This document shows positions 34,105 through 42,683 of a DNA stretch of 64,000 bases, one piece after another. The position numbers and the translations under genes are program-made. Source of the DNA: DASSUW01 sp963806395. GTDB taxonomy: Bacteria; Actinomycetota; Thermoleophilia; Solirubrobacterales; Solirubrobacteraceae. Position 1 is the first letter of the stretch, and every line of letters starts with the position of its first letter. The notes beneath the pieces are model-generated. The model had not been told where the DNA came from. It made no database searches and saw nothing but the letters and a program-made list of their open reading frames with translations. The stretch covers positions 124,001-188,000 of the forward strand of contig CAWDYI010000019.1 in the NCBI GenBank assembly GCA_963806395.1, written 5' to 3'.

Positions 34105-35075
34105 AGCTCGACTGACTTCATGCCGCGCTCGGCGTAGCGGTCGCCCGCCACGACGCCGGGAGGGAACAGCTCGTCGAGCGCGCGCAGCTGGTCGTCGCTG
34201 AGGAGCACGTCGAGCGCGCCGACGTTCTCATCGAGGTACTTCACGTGCTTGGTGCCGGGGATCGGCCCGACGTCGTCGCCTTGCGCGAGGACCCACGCGA
34301 GCGCGAGCTGCACGGGCGTGCAGCCGACCTCCGACGCCATGTCGCGCACGCGCGCGACGAGCTGCAGGTTGTGGTCGAGGTTCTCGCCCGAGAAGCGCGG
34401 GTGGTTGCGGCGGAAGTCGTCGTCAGAGAGCTCCTCCGGTGAGGTGAGCGCACCGGCCAGGAGCCCGCGCCCGATCGGCGAGTAGGGCACGATCCCGACA
34501 CCCAGCTCGCGCGCCGCCGGCACGATCTCGTCCTCGATCCCGCGCGTGAACAGCGACCACTCGCTCTGCAGGGCCGCGATCGGGTGCACGTCGCAGGCCG
34601 CGCGCAGCGTGTCCGCGCTCACCTCGCTCAGCCCGAGCTGCCGGACCTTGCCCTGCTCCACGAGCTCCGCCATCGCGCCGACGCTCTCGGCGATCGGGAC
34701 GTCCGAGTCGCGGCGGTGCATGTAGTAGAGGTCGATGTGCTCGACGCCGAGGCGCCGCAGCGAGTCCTCGCAGGCACGCGCGATCCACTCGGGCGAGTTG
34801 TCGATCCACGCCCGGCCGTCCTCGCGGCGGTTGGCGAACTTGGTCGCGAGCACGACCTCGTCGCGGCGGCCGGCGATCGCCCGGCCGACCAGCTCCTCGT
34901 TGGCGCCGCGGCCGTACATGTCGGCCGTGTCGAGGTGCGTGACGCCGAGCTCCAATGCGCGGTGGATCGTCCGGATCGACTCGTTCTCGTCGGTCTCGCC
35001 GTAGAACTCGGACATGCCCATGCAACCGAGTCCGAGGGCCGAGACGGTCAGGTCTCTGAGGGTGCGTGTCTCCAT
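34101..35075 (-). CDS. Aldo/keto reductase
   Basis: A 324-residue NADPH-dependent AKR with a TIM barrel, of the YajO/AKR13-like type. The catalytic tetrad is visible in DTADMYG (Asp, Tyr), ATKF (Lys) and YYMHR (His). GLGCMGMSEFYG near the N-terminus and IPYSPIGRGLL-type cofactor segments are typical. The ATG was chosen six codons inside the longest frame to match the family. The gene overlaps the cupin end by four bases. Confidence 0.9.
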   Translation of the reverse strand: METRTLRDLTVSALGLGCMGMSEFYGETDENESIRTIHRALELGVTHLDTADMYGRGANEELVGRAIAGRRDEVVLATKFANRREDGRAWIDNSPEWIARACEDSLRRLGVEHIDLYYMHRRDSDVPIAESVGAMAELVEQGKVRQLGLSEVSADTLRAACDVHPIAALQSEWSLFTRGIEDEIVPAARELGVGIVPYSPIGRGLLAGALTSPEELSDDDFRRNHPRFSGENLDHNLQLVARVRDMASEVGCTPVQLALAWVLAQGDDVGPIPGTKHVKYLDENVGALDVLLSDDQLRALDELFPPGVVAGDRYAERGMKSVEL

Positions 35076-35105
35076 GCGACTCACGGTACCCACCTCGGTC
35101 GCCGG

Positions 35106-36104
35106 CTAGAGCGACTCGACCGCCGCCACGACCGCGGCGCGGAACGTATCCGCGTTGTGATGGCGCTCGGCCCACTCGCGCCCGCGCCGGCCGAGCCGCG
35201 CGCGCAGCGCCGGGTCGCCGTCCAGCCGCGTCAGCGCGTCCCGCCAGCCGGCCACGTCGCCGGGCGCGACCGTGAAGCCGCAGCCCACCGCTTGCGGATC
35301 GAAGTCGATGGCGCCGATGCGCGTCATCACGATCGGCTTCGCCAGCGCCAGCGCGTCGTTGACCTCCGACAGCGCGAGCACACGGTCGGTGCGAGCGAGC
35401 GGGATCGCCACGACCGAGGCGCGGCGCAGATCCTCCAGCGCGCCCGCGTAGTGGATCGGCGGCGCGCCCGGCACCTTCGTCGCGACCACCTCGACGGCGG
35501 GGTCCGCGGCCGGCGCCGCCGGCGCGGCGACGTAGACCTTGGCCGCGATCCCGGTGCCGCGCAGCGCGGCCAGCAACGTGGCGGGATCGCGCTCGGTCTG
35601 GCCGGCGCAGACCACCAGGTCGTCGCCGGTCGCGGTGTAGCGCTCGTACGTGAGCTCGGGTCCCCACGCGGCGACCGGCGTCGTGGCAGGGTCGCGCCCG
35701 AGTGCCACCAGCTCGTCGCGCATCCGCGAGGAGAGGCACAGCGCCACGTCGAGACGCCGCATCCACGCGCCGGTCGAGCCGTGGACCGTGCCGACGAGCG
35801 GGACGCGCCCCAGTAACGACAGGCCGCGAGCGAGCGACGCCTCACCCGCGAAGACGACCGCGCCGCCGCGCGCTCGGCGCGCAAGAACCGCACCCTGCTC
35901 GAGATCGCCGAGCCGGTTGCCGAGCCGCCAGCTCAAGTGCGTGAGCGTCCGGCGGCCGGCGCCGAACGTCCCGAGCGTGACCGCGTGGCCGGCGGCTCGG
36001 AGGCCGTCGGCGCCCCACAGGTGGTGGGCGGGGTACGACCCCACCGCCACCGCGCTCTCGATCATCCGCATCGAATAGCGGTGTGTGAACAGGACCCGCG
36101 CCAC
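35106..36104 (-). CDS. GT-B glycosyltransferase (GT4-like)
   Basis: A 332-residue protein with a two-domain GT-B layout. The N-terminal half has VGTVHGSTGAWM and RLDVALCLSS. The C-terminal half has VVCAGQTERDPATLLAALRG and a donor-binding ALSEVNDALALAKPIVMTRIG segment, where the second glutamate of the EX7E motif seems replaced. Donor and acceptor are unknown. The start is uncertain: GTG 36104, or an ATG at 36140 that would overlap the divergent DUF1330 gene. Confidence 0.75.
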   Translation of the reverse strand: MARVLFTHRYSMRMIESAVAVGSYPAHHLWGADGLRAAGHAVTLGTFGAGRRTLTHLSWRLGNRLGDLEQGAVLARRARGGAVVFAGEASLARGLSLLGRVPLVGTVHGSTGAWMRRLDVALCLSSRMRDELVALGRDPATTPVAAWGPELTYERYTATGDDLVVCAGQTERDPATLLAALRGTGIAAKVYVAAPAAPAADPAVEVVATKVPGAPPIHYAGALEDLRRASVVAIPLARTDRVLALSEVNDALALAKPIVMTRIGAIDFDPQAVGCGFTVAPGDVAGWRDALTRLDGDPALRARLGRRGREWAERHHNADTFRAAVVAAVESL

Positions 36105-36138
36105 GCGCCGCACTCTGCCAGCCGTAGCCTTCCCGCCC

Positions 36139-36429
36139 ATGCCCGCCTACGTCATCGCCGCCGTCAACGACGCCTGGGACCAGGAGAAGCTGGTCGAGTA
36201 CCGCAATCGCAACACCGACGCAGTTGCCGCCCACGGCGGCCGGTTCGTGGCCCGCGGCGGCACGCAGGAGACGCTCGAGGGCGACTGGGCCCCCAAGCGT
36301 CTCGTCATCATCGAGTTCCCCGACCTGGACGCCGCGCGCGGCTGGTACGAGTCCGACGAATACGCGCCGCTGCGCACGCTCCGGCAGAGCGCGTCGGACA
36401 CCGACATCGTGGTCGTCGAGGGGACCTAG
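36139..36429 (+). CDS. DUF1330 protein
   Basis: A 96-residue dimeric alpha-beta (ferredoxin-like) barrel protein of the DUF1330 family: YVIAAVNDAWDQEKLVEYR, then a GGRFVARGG strand, RLVIIEFPDLDAARGWYESDEY and a short C-terminal strand. The start is leaderless (TAGCCT at 36125-36130, eight bases before the ATG). Family members bind small ligands; the activity is unknown. Confidence 0.88.
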   Translation: MPAYVIAAVNDAWDQEKLVEYRNRNTDAVAAHGGRFVARGGTQETLEGDWAPKRLVIIEFPDLDAARGWYESDEYAPLRTLRQSASDTDIVVVEGT

Positions 36430-36432
36430 CCG

Positions 36433-37206
36433 CTAGCCACCGGCGGCCTCGGCGGCGCGCAGGCCGCGCACGGCCCACCATCCGAACAGGACGACGAGCG
36501 CGGCGACGACGACGTACGCGAGCGCCGCGTCTCCCGGCGACCCGGAGATGAAGTCGCGCCCGCTCTCGATCAGCGGGGTGAACGGGTTGACGCTCGCGAC
36601 ACCGTGCACCCAGCCGCTGAGCAGCTCGAGCGGCACGTAGACGGGCGCCAGGAAGAGCACGAGGAACACCGGCATCTGCATCGCGGGGCCGGCCTGCAGT
36701 GTCCGTAGCCGCATCGCCACGCCGGCTGCGAACAGCGTCGCCGACAGCGAGACGAGGTAGGCGAGCACGATCAGGCCGAAGATGTCGAGCCCGCCGCCGC
36801 CGACCTGCATGCCGGTGGCGAGCGCGACGATGAACAGCAGGATGCCGACGAGCGTCGTCCGCGCCCACGCGGCGAGCGCGTAGCCGGCGATGATGCCGAC
36901 GCGGTTAGGAGCCGCCAGCAGCAGCCGGCGGGCGAAGCCGCGCTCGAAGTCGGCCGCTATGCCGAAGCCGGTGAACACGCCGCCGAACGCGGACGCCTGA
37001 AGCAGCACGAAGACGAACTGGAACGCCGTGTAGCCCGACGGGAAGTCGAACCCGGGCACGTTGCCGACGTTCGACAGTCCGCCCGCGAAGGCGACGAAGA
37101 AGAACATCGGGAAGATGATCGACGGCAGCAGGAACGCCGGGTTGGTGGCGACGTTGTGGATCGACCGCCACGCGACGGCGCCTGCGACCTGCGCGAAGCG
37201 CCTCAC
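36433..37206 (-). CDS. ABC-2 type permease (third gene of efflux operon)
   Basis: A 257-residue ABC-2 membrane subunit with six predicted helices. It begins RRFAQVAGAVAWRSIHN and has the typical FPMFFFVAFAGGL segment and a VNPFTPLIESGR motif near the end. The GTG start overlaps the stop of the second permease gene. With the ATPase and the other permease it forms a DrrAB-type exporter. Confidence 0.88.
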   Translation of the reverse strand: MRRFAQVAGAVAWRSIHNVATNPAFLLPSIIFPMFFFVAFAGGLSNVGNVPGFDFPSGYTAFQFVFVLLQASAFGGVFTGFGIAADFERGFARRLLLAAPNRVGIIAGYALAAWARTTLVGILLFIVALATGMQVGGGGLDIFGLIVLAYLVSLSATLFAAGVAMRLRTLQAGPAMQMPVFLVLFLAPVYVPLELLSGWVHGVASVNPFTPLIESGRDFISGSPGDAALAYVVVAALVVLFGWWAVRGLRAAEAAGG

Positions 37207-37970
37207 GTCCTCACCAGCCTTGTCCGGAGCGCGAACGATGCGGCTGTGACCCCGGCGACCGCGATCACGATCGCGATCCCGAAGGCGAGCGCCAGCGCCT
37301 CGGCGTCCCAGCCCGTGATGATGAACGAGCGGATGCCCTCGATCAGGTAGGAGACGGGGTTGTACGTCGCGATGAAGCGGAACCAGTCCTGCTCGATCAG
37401 CGGTCGCGGAAGGCTCATCGACGACAGGAAGAGCAGGACGAAGAACAGCGGGAAGAAGCCCTGCACCGCCTCGCCCGAGCCCGACCGCAGCCCGACGAAG
37501 GCGCCGAGGCCGGCGAACGCGAGCGCGACCAGCATCGCGAGCGCGAGGATCGCCGGTACGCCGAACACGCCGGCCGGGAAGTCCATCCCGGCGGCGAAGC
37601 CGACGGCGAGGTAGATCATCGCCGACGCGAGCGCGACGAGCATCACGCCGCCCAGGTTGCCGATCAGCAGCGCTGCGCGCTGCATCGGGGTCATCGCGAG
37701 GCGCTTCATGAAGCCGCTCTCGACGTCGCGCGCGAGCGACGAGCCGGCGTTCAGGCAGGCGAACAGCGACCCCTGGATGAAGGGAACCGCGATCGCGAAG
37801 TCGAGGTAGCTGTCGGCGGGGAAGCCCGGCAGGTTGCTCGCCGCGTCGAGCCCGCCGGTGTTGATGGCCATCATCACCAGCGGGAAGATCACCGGCGGGA
37901 TTACGAGGGCGGGCTGGCGCAGCGTCTGCAGCACCGCGCGCCGCGCCATCTCGAAGACCTGCTCGATCAC
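37203..37970 (-). CDS. ABC-2 type permease (second gene of efflux operon)
   Basis: A 255-residue ABC-2 membrane subunit with six predicted helices, related to the next gene (FPLVMMAINTGGL; YNPVSYLIEGIR). The GTG start overlaps the ATPase stop, and its own stop overlaps the third gene, so all three are coupled. Two different permeases suggest a heterodimeric channel. Confidence 0.88.
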   Translation of the reverse strand: MIEQVFEMARRAVLQTLRQPALVIPPVIFPLVMMAINTGGLDAASNLPGFPADSYLDFAIAVPFIQGSLFACLNAGSSLARDVESGFMKRLAMTPMQRAALLIGNLGGVMLVALASAMIYLAVGFAAGMDFPAGVFGVPAILALAMLVALAFAGLGAFVGLRSGSGEAVQGFFPLFFVLLFLSSMSLPRPLIEQDWFRFIATYNPVSYLIEGIRSFIITGWDAEALALAFGIAIVIAVAGVTAASFALRTRLVRT

Positions 37971-38953
37971 GCGGGCACCGGCTCCGGCTCGGCCGCCGGC
38001 TCGCCGCCCTCGAGCTTGCGCCCGGTCCTGGCCAGGAACACGTCGTCGAGCGTCGGCGCATGCAGGCGGAAGTCGGCCAGCGTGATGCCCTCGCCGTCGA
38101 GCGCGCGCACGATCTCGGGGAGCTGCTCGACGCTGCCGTGCAGGCGCACGGCAGCCGCGCCCGGCCGCGCCGTCACCGGCGTGCCGAAGCGAGCGAGCAC
38201 CGCGGAGACCTCGTCGAGGTTGCTGCCCTCGATCGGCTCCACCTCGAGCGACGGGCGGCCGATCTCGGCCTTGAGCTCCGCCGGCGTGCCGCGCGCCACG
38301 ATCCGGCCCTGGTCGATGATCGCGATCCGGTCCGCGAGCACGTCCGCCTCTTCGAGGTACTGCGTGGTGAGGAACACGGTCACGCCGTCCTCGTGCGCGA
38401 GCCGGGCGACCTCCTGCCACATGTCGGCGCGACTCTGCGGGTCCAGGCCCGTGGTCGGCTCGTCGAGGAACAGGATCCGCGGGTGGTGCACGAGAGCGAG
38501 CGCGAGGTCGAGCCGGCGCTTCATGCCGCCGGAGTAGCCGCGGACCTTGCGGTCGGCGGCGTCCGCGAGCCCGACGCGCTCGAGCAGGGCATCGCCGCGC
38601 GGGCGGCGCTCGGCCTTCGGCACGCCCTGCAGCGCGGTCTGAAGGCGCATGTGCTCGCGACCGGTGAGGAGCCCGTCGAGCGCCGCCTCCTGCAGCGCCG
38701 CGCCGATCGCCTGCCGTACCTGAGCGCCTTCGCGCACGATGTCGTGGCCGGCGACGCGAGCGGTGCCCGCGGTGGGCGGCAGCAGCGTGGTGAGCATCAG
38801 CACGGTCGTCGACTTGCCGGCGCCGTTGGGTCCGAGGAAGCCGTAGATCTCACCGGGCTCGACGCGCAGATCGATGCCGTCGACCGCGCGCACGCCGCCC
38901 TTGAACTCGCGCACGAGGCCCTCGACCTCGATGCCGTTGGGGAGGATCGTCAT
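37967..38953 (-). CDS. ABC transporter ATP-binding protein (DrrA-like)
   Basis: A 328-residue ATPase powering drug or lipid export. Walker A is GPNGAGKST (about 42-50), the Q-loop is ALQEAALDG, the signature YSGGMKRRLDLA, Walker B ILFLDEPTTGLDP and the switch His in LTTQYLEEADVLADR is Gln. The C-terminal extension (230-328) with the LADFRLHAPTLDDVFL motif is typical of the DrrA group. The ATG at 38953 gives a normal start. A marR gene is divergent, with operators between. Confidence 0.93.
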   Translation of the reverse strand: MTILPNGIEVEGLVREFKGGVRAVDGIDLRVEPGEIYGFLGPNGAGKSTTVLMLTTLLPPTAGTARVAGHDIVREGAQVRQAIGAALQEAALDGLLTGREHMRLQTALQGVPKAERRPRGDALLERVGLADAADRKVRGYSGGMKRRLDLALALVHHPRILFLDEPTTGLDPQSRADMWQEVARLAHEDGVTVFLTTQYLEEADVLADRIAIIDQGRIVARGTPAELKAEIGRPSLEVEPIEGSNLDEVSAVLARFGTPVTARPGAAAVRLHGSVEQLPEIVRALDGEGITLADFRLHAPTLDDVFLARTGRKLEGGEPAAEPEPVPA

Positions 38954-38975
38954 GACGGAAAGCTTGGCGCAGATA

Positions 38976-39002
38976 GTTGAAGCTGTCAACCTTTATTGTT
39001 GA
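38976..39002. promoter_or_regulatory. GTTGA/TCAAC repeats in the marR-ABC divergent promoter
   Basis: GTTGA (38976), TCAAC (38986) and GTTGA (38998) form two overlapping inverted repeats with spacers of 5 and 7 bases. On the minus strand a TTGACA lies here for the ABC operon; on the plus strand TATACT at 39015-39020 serves marR. This is the expected operator for MarR control of both directions. Confidence 0.6.
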
Positions 39003-39030
39003 CCGATGTTGCTGTATACTGATTCTTGAG

Positions 39031-39510
39031 ATGGAGACCGCGGCCCGTTCGACCGACGCAGCCCGCGAGGCGTGGGGGCTGTTCTGGCGGATCTTCATGG
39101 AGGACAAGAAGCGCCGGTGGGCGATCCTGTCCGAGCTCGGCATCTCACCCCAGCAGTCGATGGCGATCACCACGCTGAAGCCGGGAGAACCGCTCCCGAT
39201 GGGCGCGCTCGCCGACGCGCTCCACTGCGACAACTCGAACATCACCGGCATCGTCGATCGCCTCGAGGCCGCCGGGCTCGCCGAGCGGCGGCCCCACGAG
39301 CGCGACCGGCGCGTCAAAGCCGTCCTGCTGACCGAGAAGGGCGAGCACGCGCGGATCGAGATCGAGCGACGCGTCGGCGAGCCCCCGCCCAAGCTCGCCG
39401 CGATCTCCGAGGAGGACGCCGTCGCCCTTCGCGACATCCTCGCCCGCGCGCTAGCTGATGGAGAGCGAGCGTCCCTGGTCGCCGACGTACTTCGCCGTCG
39501 GCCGGATTAG
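39031..39510 (+). CDS. MarR-family transcriptional regulator
   Basis: A 159-residue MarR repressor. The winged helix includes ITTLKPGEPLPMGALADALHCDNSNITGIVDRLEAAGLAERR, and the wing has HERDRRVKAVLLTEKG. The ATG lies eleven bases after the TATACT -10 box. Divergent from the DrrAB-like exporter, it probably responds to the exported compound. Its last 60 bp overlap the convergent end of citrate synthase. Confidence 0.93.
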   Translation: METAARSTDAAREAWGLFWRIFMEDKKRRWAILSELGISPQQSMAITTLKPGEPLPMGALADALHCDNSNITGIVDRLEAAGLAERRPHERDRRVKAVLLTEKGEHARIEIERRVGEPPPKLAAISEEDAVALRDILARALADGERASLVADVLRRRPD

Positions 39511-40578
39511 ACGGCCCTCGCGCTTCTGCTCGAGGATGTGGGCCGACCAGCCGGCGGTCCGCGCACACGTGAACAGCGGCGTGAACAGCTCCGGCGGGAC
39601 GGCGGCGTGGTCGAGCACGACGGCCGACCAGAACTCGACGTTGGTGGCGAGCACGCGGTCGGGCTTGCGCGCCTGGAGCTCGGCGAGCGCTGCCGCCTCG
39701 AGCGCCTCGGCGACCTCGGCGCGCGGCGAGCCGATTGCCTTCGCGGTGCGCCGCAGCACGCGCGCCCGCGGGTCCTCCGCGCGGTACACGCGGTGCCCGA
39801 ACCCCATCAACCGCTCGCCGCGGTCGAGCACCTCGCGCACGTAGCGGTCGGCGTCGCCGCTGCGCTCGACGTCGTCGAGCATCCGCAGCACGCGCGCGGG
39901 CGCGCCTCCGTGGAGAGGCCCGGAAAGCGCGCCGACGGCGCCCGACAGCGCGGCAGCCACGTCGGCGCCGGTGGACGCGATCACGCGAGCGGTGAAGGTC
40001 GAGGCGTTGACGCCGTGCTCGGCGGCCGAGATCCAGTACGCGTCGATCGCCTTCACGTGGTCGGGGTCGGCCTCGCCGCGCCAGCGGATCAGGAAGCGCT
40101 CCGGGATCGACGTCGCCCTGTCGACCTCGCGCTGGGGCACGGGCGGGCGGCCGATGCCGCGCGCCGACTGGGCGACGAACGACAGCGCCATCACCGACGC
40201 CCGCGCGAGGTCGTCACGGGCCTGCTCGTCCGAGATGTCGATCAGCGACTTCAGGCCCCACTCGGACGCGAGCATCGCGAGCGCCGCCTGCACGTCCACG
40301 CGCGGGTCGCCCGAGCGCACGGCCAGCGGGTGTGGCTCGGCCGGCGGCAGGCCGGGCTCGAAGCTGTCGTCGACGAGCAGCCCCCACACCTGCTCGAACG
40401 GCACGGAGCCCACCAGCTCCTCGATGTCGATGCCGCGGTAGCGCAGCGCGCCGCCCTCGCGGTCGGGCTCGGCGATCTCGGTGGCGAAGGCGACTACGCC
40501 TTCCAAGCCAGATCTAACGTCGTCCGCAGGTCCCCGGGTGGGGTTTCCGGGGACCGGAGGCCGAAACTCTTCATTCAC
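39451..40578 (-). CDS. Citrate synthase-family protein
   Basis: A 375-residue citrate/2-methylcitrate synthase condensing acetyl- or propionyl-CoA with oxaloacetate. Catalytic features: the first His in SAAEHGVN, the second in GFGHRVYR, and the catalytic Asp region EFWSAVVLDHA; GPLHGGAP marks the CoA loop. It is shorter at the N-terminus than the main TCA enzyme and resembles CitA-type second synthases. The GTG start overlaps the CGNR regulator stop, which is unusual for a TCA enzyme. Confidence 0.88.
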   Translation of the reverse strand: MNEEFRPPVPGNPTRGPADDVRSGLEGVVAFATEIAEPDREGGALRYRGIDIEELVGSVPFEQVWGLLVDDSFEPGLPPAEPHPLAVRSGDPRVDVQAALAMLASEWGLKSLIDISDEQARDDLARASVMALSFVAQSARGIGRPPVPQREVDRATSIPERFLIRWRGEADPDHVKAIDAYWISAAEHGVNASTFTARVIASTGADVAAALSGAVGALSGPLHGGAPARVLRMLDDVERSGDADRYVREVLDRGERLMGFGHRVYRAEDPRARVLRRTAKAIGSPRAEVAEALEAAALAELQARKPDRVLATNVEFWSAVVLDHAAVPPELFTPLFTCARTAGWSAHILEQKREGRLIRPTAKYVGDQGRSLSIS

Positions 40579-41177
40579 CGCGCACGCTCCCTGAATCGTC
40601 TTGCCTTGTTCTGGTTGCCGCACAGCGCCATCGAGCACCAGCGGCGGGCGCCGGCGGGTGAGCGGTCGTAGAAGCGGGCCGAGCAGGTGTCCGACCCGCA
40701 GATGCGCACACGCGCGCGCTCGGACGCGATCCCCAGCATCCGCGCGGCGTCGTAGGCGACCATCCCGAGCGCGCGGCGCGCGGAGTCGACGTGCCCGCGC
40801 TCGGACAGCACCGGCCGGCCGGACGGACCGGTCACCAGCGCCGGGCGCGAGCCGGCGAGCGCGAGCCAGTCGTCGATCACCGCCACGGCGCTGCGATCGG
40901 CCGCCGTTCCCTTGACGGCGGAGCGCACCCCGCTGTCGATCGCCTCGCGCAGCACGCGCGCCTCGGCGAGCACCGACGCGGGAGCGCGCATCGGCTGGAC
41001 GAGCAGCCCGGCGCGGACGAGCCAGATCACGACTTCGTCGACCGACAGCAGGCACTCGACGTCGCGCCGCCAGCGCTCGCGCCGCGTGTTGACGAAATCG
41101 AGCGCCGGGCGGCCACCGAGCCAGTACCAGTACGGCGCGCCGGACACTGGTGGACCGTCAGGCAGGTCGCGGTGCAT
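40575..41177 (-). CDS. CGNR zinc-finger (ABATE-domain) regulator
   Basis: A 200-residue protein. The N-terminal ABATE-like domain starts with a LGGRPALDFVNTRRER motif. The C-terminal zinc finger has CGSDTCSARFYD, then RRWCSMALCGNQNKARRFR, close to the CGNR signature (here CGNQNK). Such proteins are thought to be DNA-binding stress regulators. The start is leaderless (TATCAT six bases upstream) inside an 8-bp inverted repeat. It is coupled to citrate synthase by a GTGA overlap. Confidence 0.85.
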   Translation of the reverse strand: MHRDLPDGPPVSGAPYWYWLGGRPALDFVNTRRERWRRDVECLLSVDEVVIWLVRAGLLVQPMRAPASVLAEARVLREAIDSGVRSAVKGTAADRSAVAVIDDWLALAGSRPALVTGPSGRPVLSERGHVDSARRALGMVAYDAARMLGIASERARVRICGSDTCSARFYDRSPAGARRWCSMALCGNQNKARRFRERAR

Positions 41178-41206
41178 AACCAGATGATACGCGCTCTACT
41201 GGTTAT
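41176..41206. promoter_or_regulatory. 8-bp inverted repeat around the CGNR gene -10 box
   Basis: ATAACCAG (41176-41183) and CTGGTTAT (41199-41206) flank 15 bp that include the -10 box TATCAT (minus strand). The first arm overlaps the start codon. Probable autoregulatory operator. Confidence 0.65.
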
Positions 41207-41261
41207 CCACGCCCTCGATTGCGACGTGCCGGCAACAATTCCCGTAGGCTGCCGCCGCCGC

Positions 41262-42683
41262 ATGAGCGCCACCGACCTGATGCTCAAGCCGGTCCCCGAG
41301 CTCGCCGCTCTCGTACGCGGGGGCGAAATCGCGGCGCGTGAGGTCGTTTCGGCGGCGCTCAGGCGCATCGAGGATCTCGACGACCGGATCAACGCCTTCG
41401 TAGAGGTGGATGCGGAGCGTGCGCTCGAGGCCGCCGACGCGATCGAGCCTGGGGACGAGCGGCCGTTCGCGGGCGTGCCGATCGCGATCAAGTCGAATGT
41501 CCCGGTCGCCGGCCTGTGCATGAACTTCGGGTCGAAGTTCCTCGCCGGCCACCGGCCGAGCCACAACGCGTACCTGGTCCGGCGGCTGCGCGACGCCGGC
41601 TTCGTCGTGATCGGCACCACGAACATGCCGGAGTTCGGGATCCTGCCGACCTGCGAGCCGCGGCACACCGGCACGACCCGCAACCCGTGGGACCTCGAGC
41701 GCACGCCGGGCGGCTCGTCCGGCGGGTCGGCGGCGGCCGTGGCCGCAGGCATGATCCCGGTCGCGCACGGCAACGACGGCGGCGGGTCGATCCGCATCCC
41801 CGCCGCGTGCTGCGGCCTGGTGGGGCTGAAGCCGAGCCGTGGCCGGATCTCGCGCGGTCCAGACCTCGGCGAGTCGCTCCTGTCGTGCGACGGCGTGCTG
41901 ACCCGCACCGTCGTGGAGACCGCTCAAATGCTGGACGTCCTGGCCGGTTACGAGGTCGGCGACGCCAACTGGGCACCGCGCCCGACCGAGCCGTACGCGA
42001 CGTCCGTCCGGCGCGATCCCGGCCGCCTGCGCGTGGCGATGACCGCCGACAACCCGCTCGGCGTCGACATCGATCCGGAGTGCGTGCGCGGGATGCACGT
42101 CGCCGGTGAGCTGCTCTCCTCGCTCGGCCACGAGGTCGAGCACGCCTCGCCCGCCCTCCCCGGCGGCGACGTCCTCGGGCTCTTCATCCAGGCGTTCGGG
42201 CCGAATGTGAGCCTCGGCATCCGCTACGGCGAGCTGCTGGCCGGCCGGGCGCCCGAGGACGACGAGATCGAGCCGCTCTCGCGCGCGATGTTCGACCTCT
42301 CGCGGAACCTCACGTCGGTCGACTACCTGGGCGCGGTCGCCCAGCTCCAGGCGGTCGCGCGCGGGATCGTGGCGTTCTTCGCCGAGTACGACCTGCTCCT
42401 CACGCCGGCGCTCGGCGAGCGCCCGCTCGCGATCGGCGAGTGCACCGGGTACGGCGACGATCCGATGGCCGACCTCGTGCGCTCAGGCCGCTTCGCGCCG
42501 CACACCGCGCTCTTCAACGTCACCGGGCAGCCGGCGATCAGCATGCCACTGGGGTTCGGCGACGACGGCCTGCCGACGGCGGCCCACATCGTGGCCAAGC
42601 CGCTCGGCGAGGACACGCTGCTGCAGGTCGCGGCGCAGATGGAGGCGGCACTCGGCCGCCCGTCGCAGATCCCGGATCTCTAG
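41262..42683 (+). CDS. Amidase-signature family enzyme
   Basis: A 473-residue amidase. The Ser-cisSer-Lys triad is K77 (AIKSN), S152 (GGSSGGSAA) and S176 (GGGSIRIPA), with the usual 24-residue spacing between the serines. The length is typical. TAGGCT lies 22 bp upstream, so there is a short leader. The substrate cannot be deduced; GatA is unlikely because no gatB or gatC is near. Confidence 0.92.
   Translation: MSATDLMLKPVPELAALVRGGEIAAREVVSAALRRIEDLDDRINAFVEVDAERALEAADAIEPGDERPFAGVPIAIKSNVPVAGLCMNFGSKFLAGHRPSHNAYLVRRLRDAGFVVIGTTNMPEFGILPTCEPRHTGTTRNPWDLERTPGGSSGGSAAAVAAGMIPVAHGNDGGGSIRIPAACCGLVGLKPSRGRISRGPDLGESLLSCDGVLTRTVVETAQMLDVLAGYEVGDANWAPRPTEPYATSVRRDPGRLRVAMTADNPLGVDIDPECVRGMHVAGELLSSLGHEVEHASPALPGGDVLGLFIQAFGPNVSLGIRYGELLAGRAPEDDEIEPLSRAMFDLSRNLTSVDYLGAVAQLQAVARGIVAFFAEYDLLLTPALGERPLAIGECTGYGDDPMADLVRSGRFAPHTALFNVTGQPAISMPLGFGDDGLPTAAHIVAKPLGEDTLLQVAAQMEAALGRPSQIPDL

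Noticed and set aside
39451..39510. 60-bp overlap of marR and citrate synthase as a frameshift sign
   Set aside because: Both C-termini look normal in length and sequence, so it is an ordinary convergent overlap.
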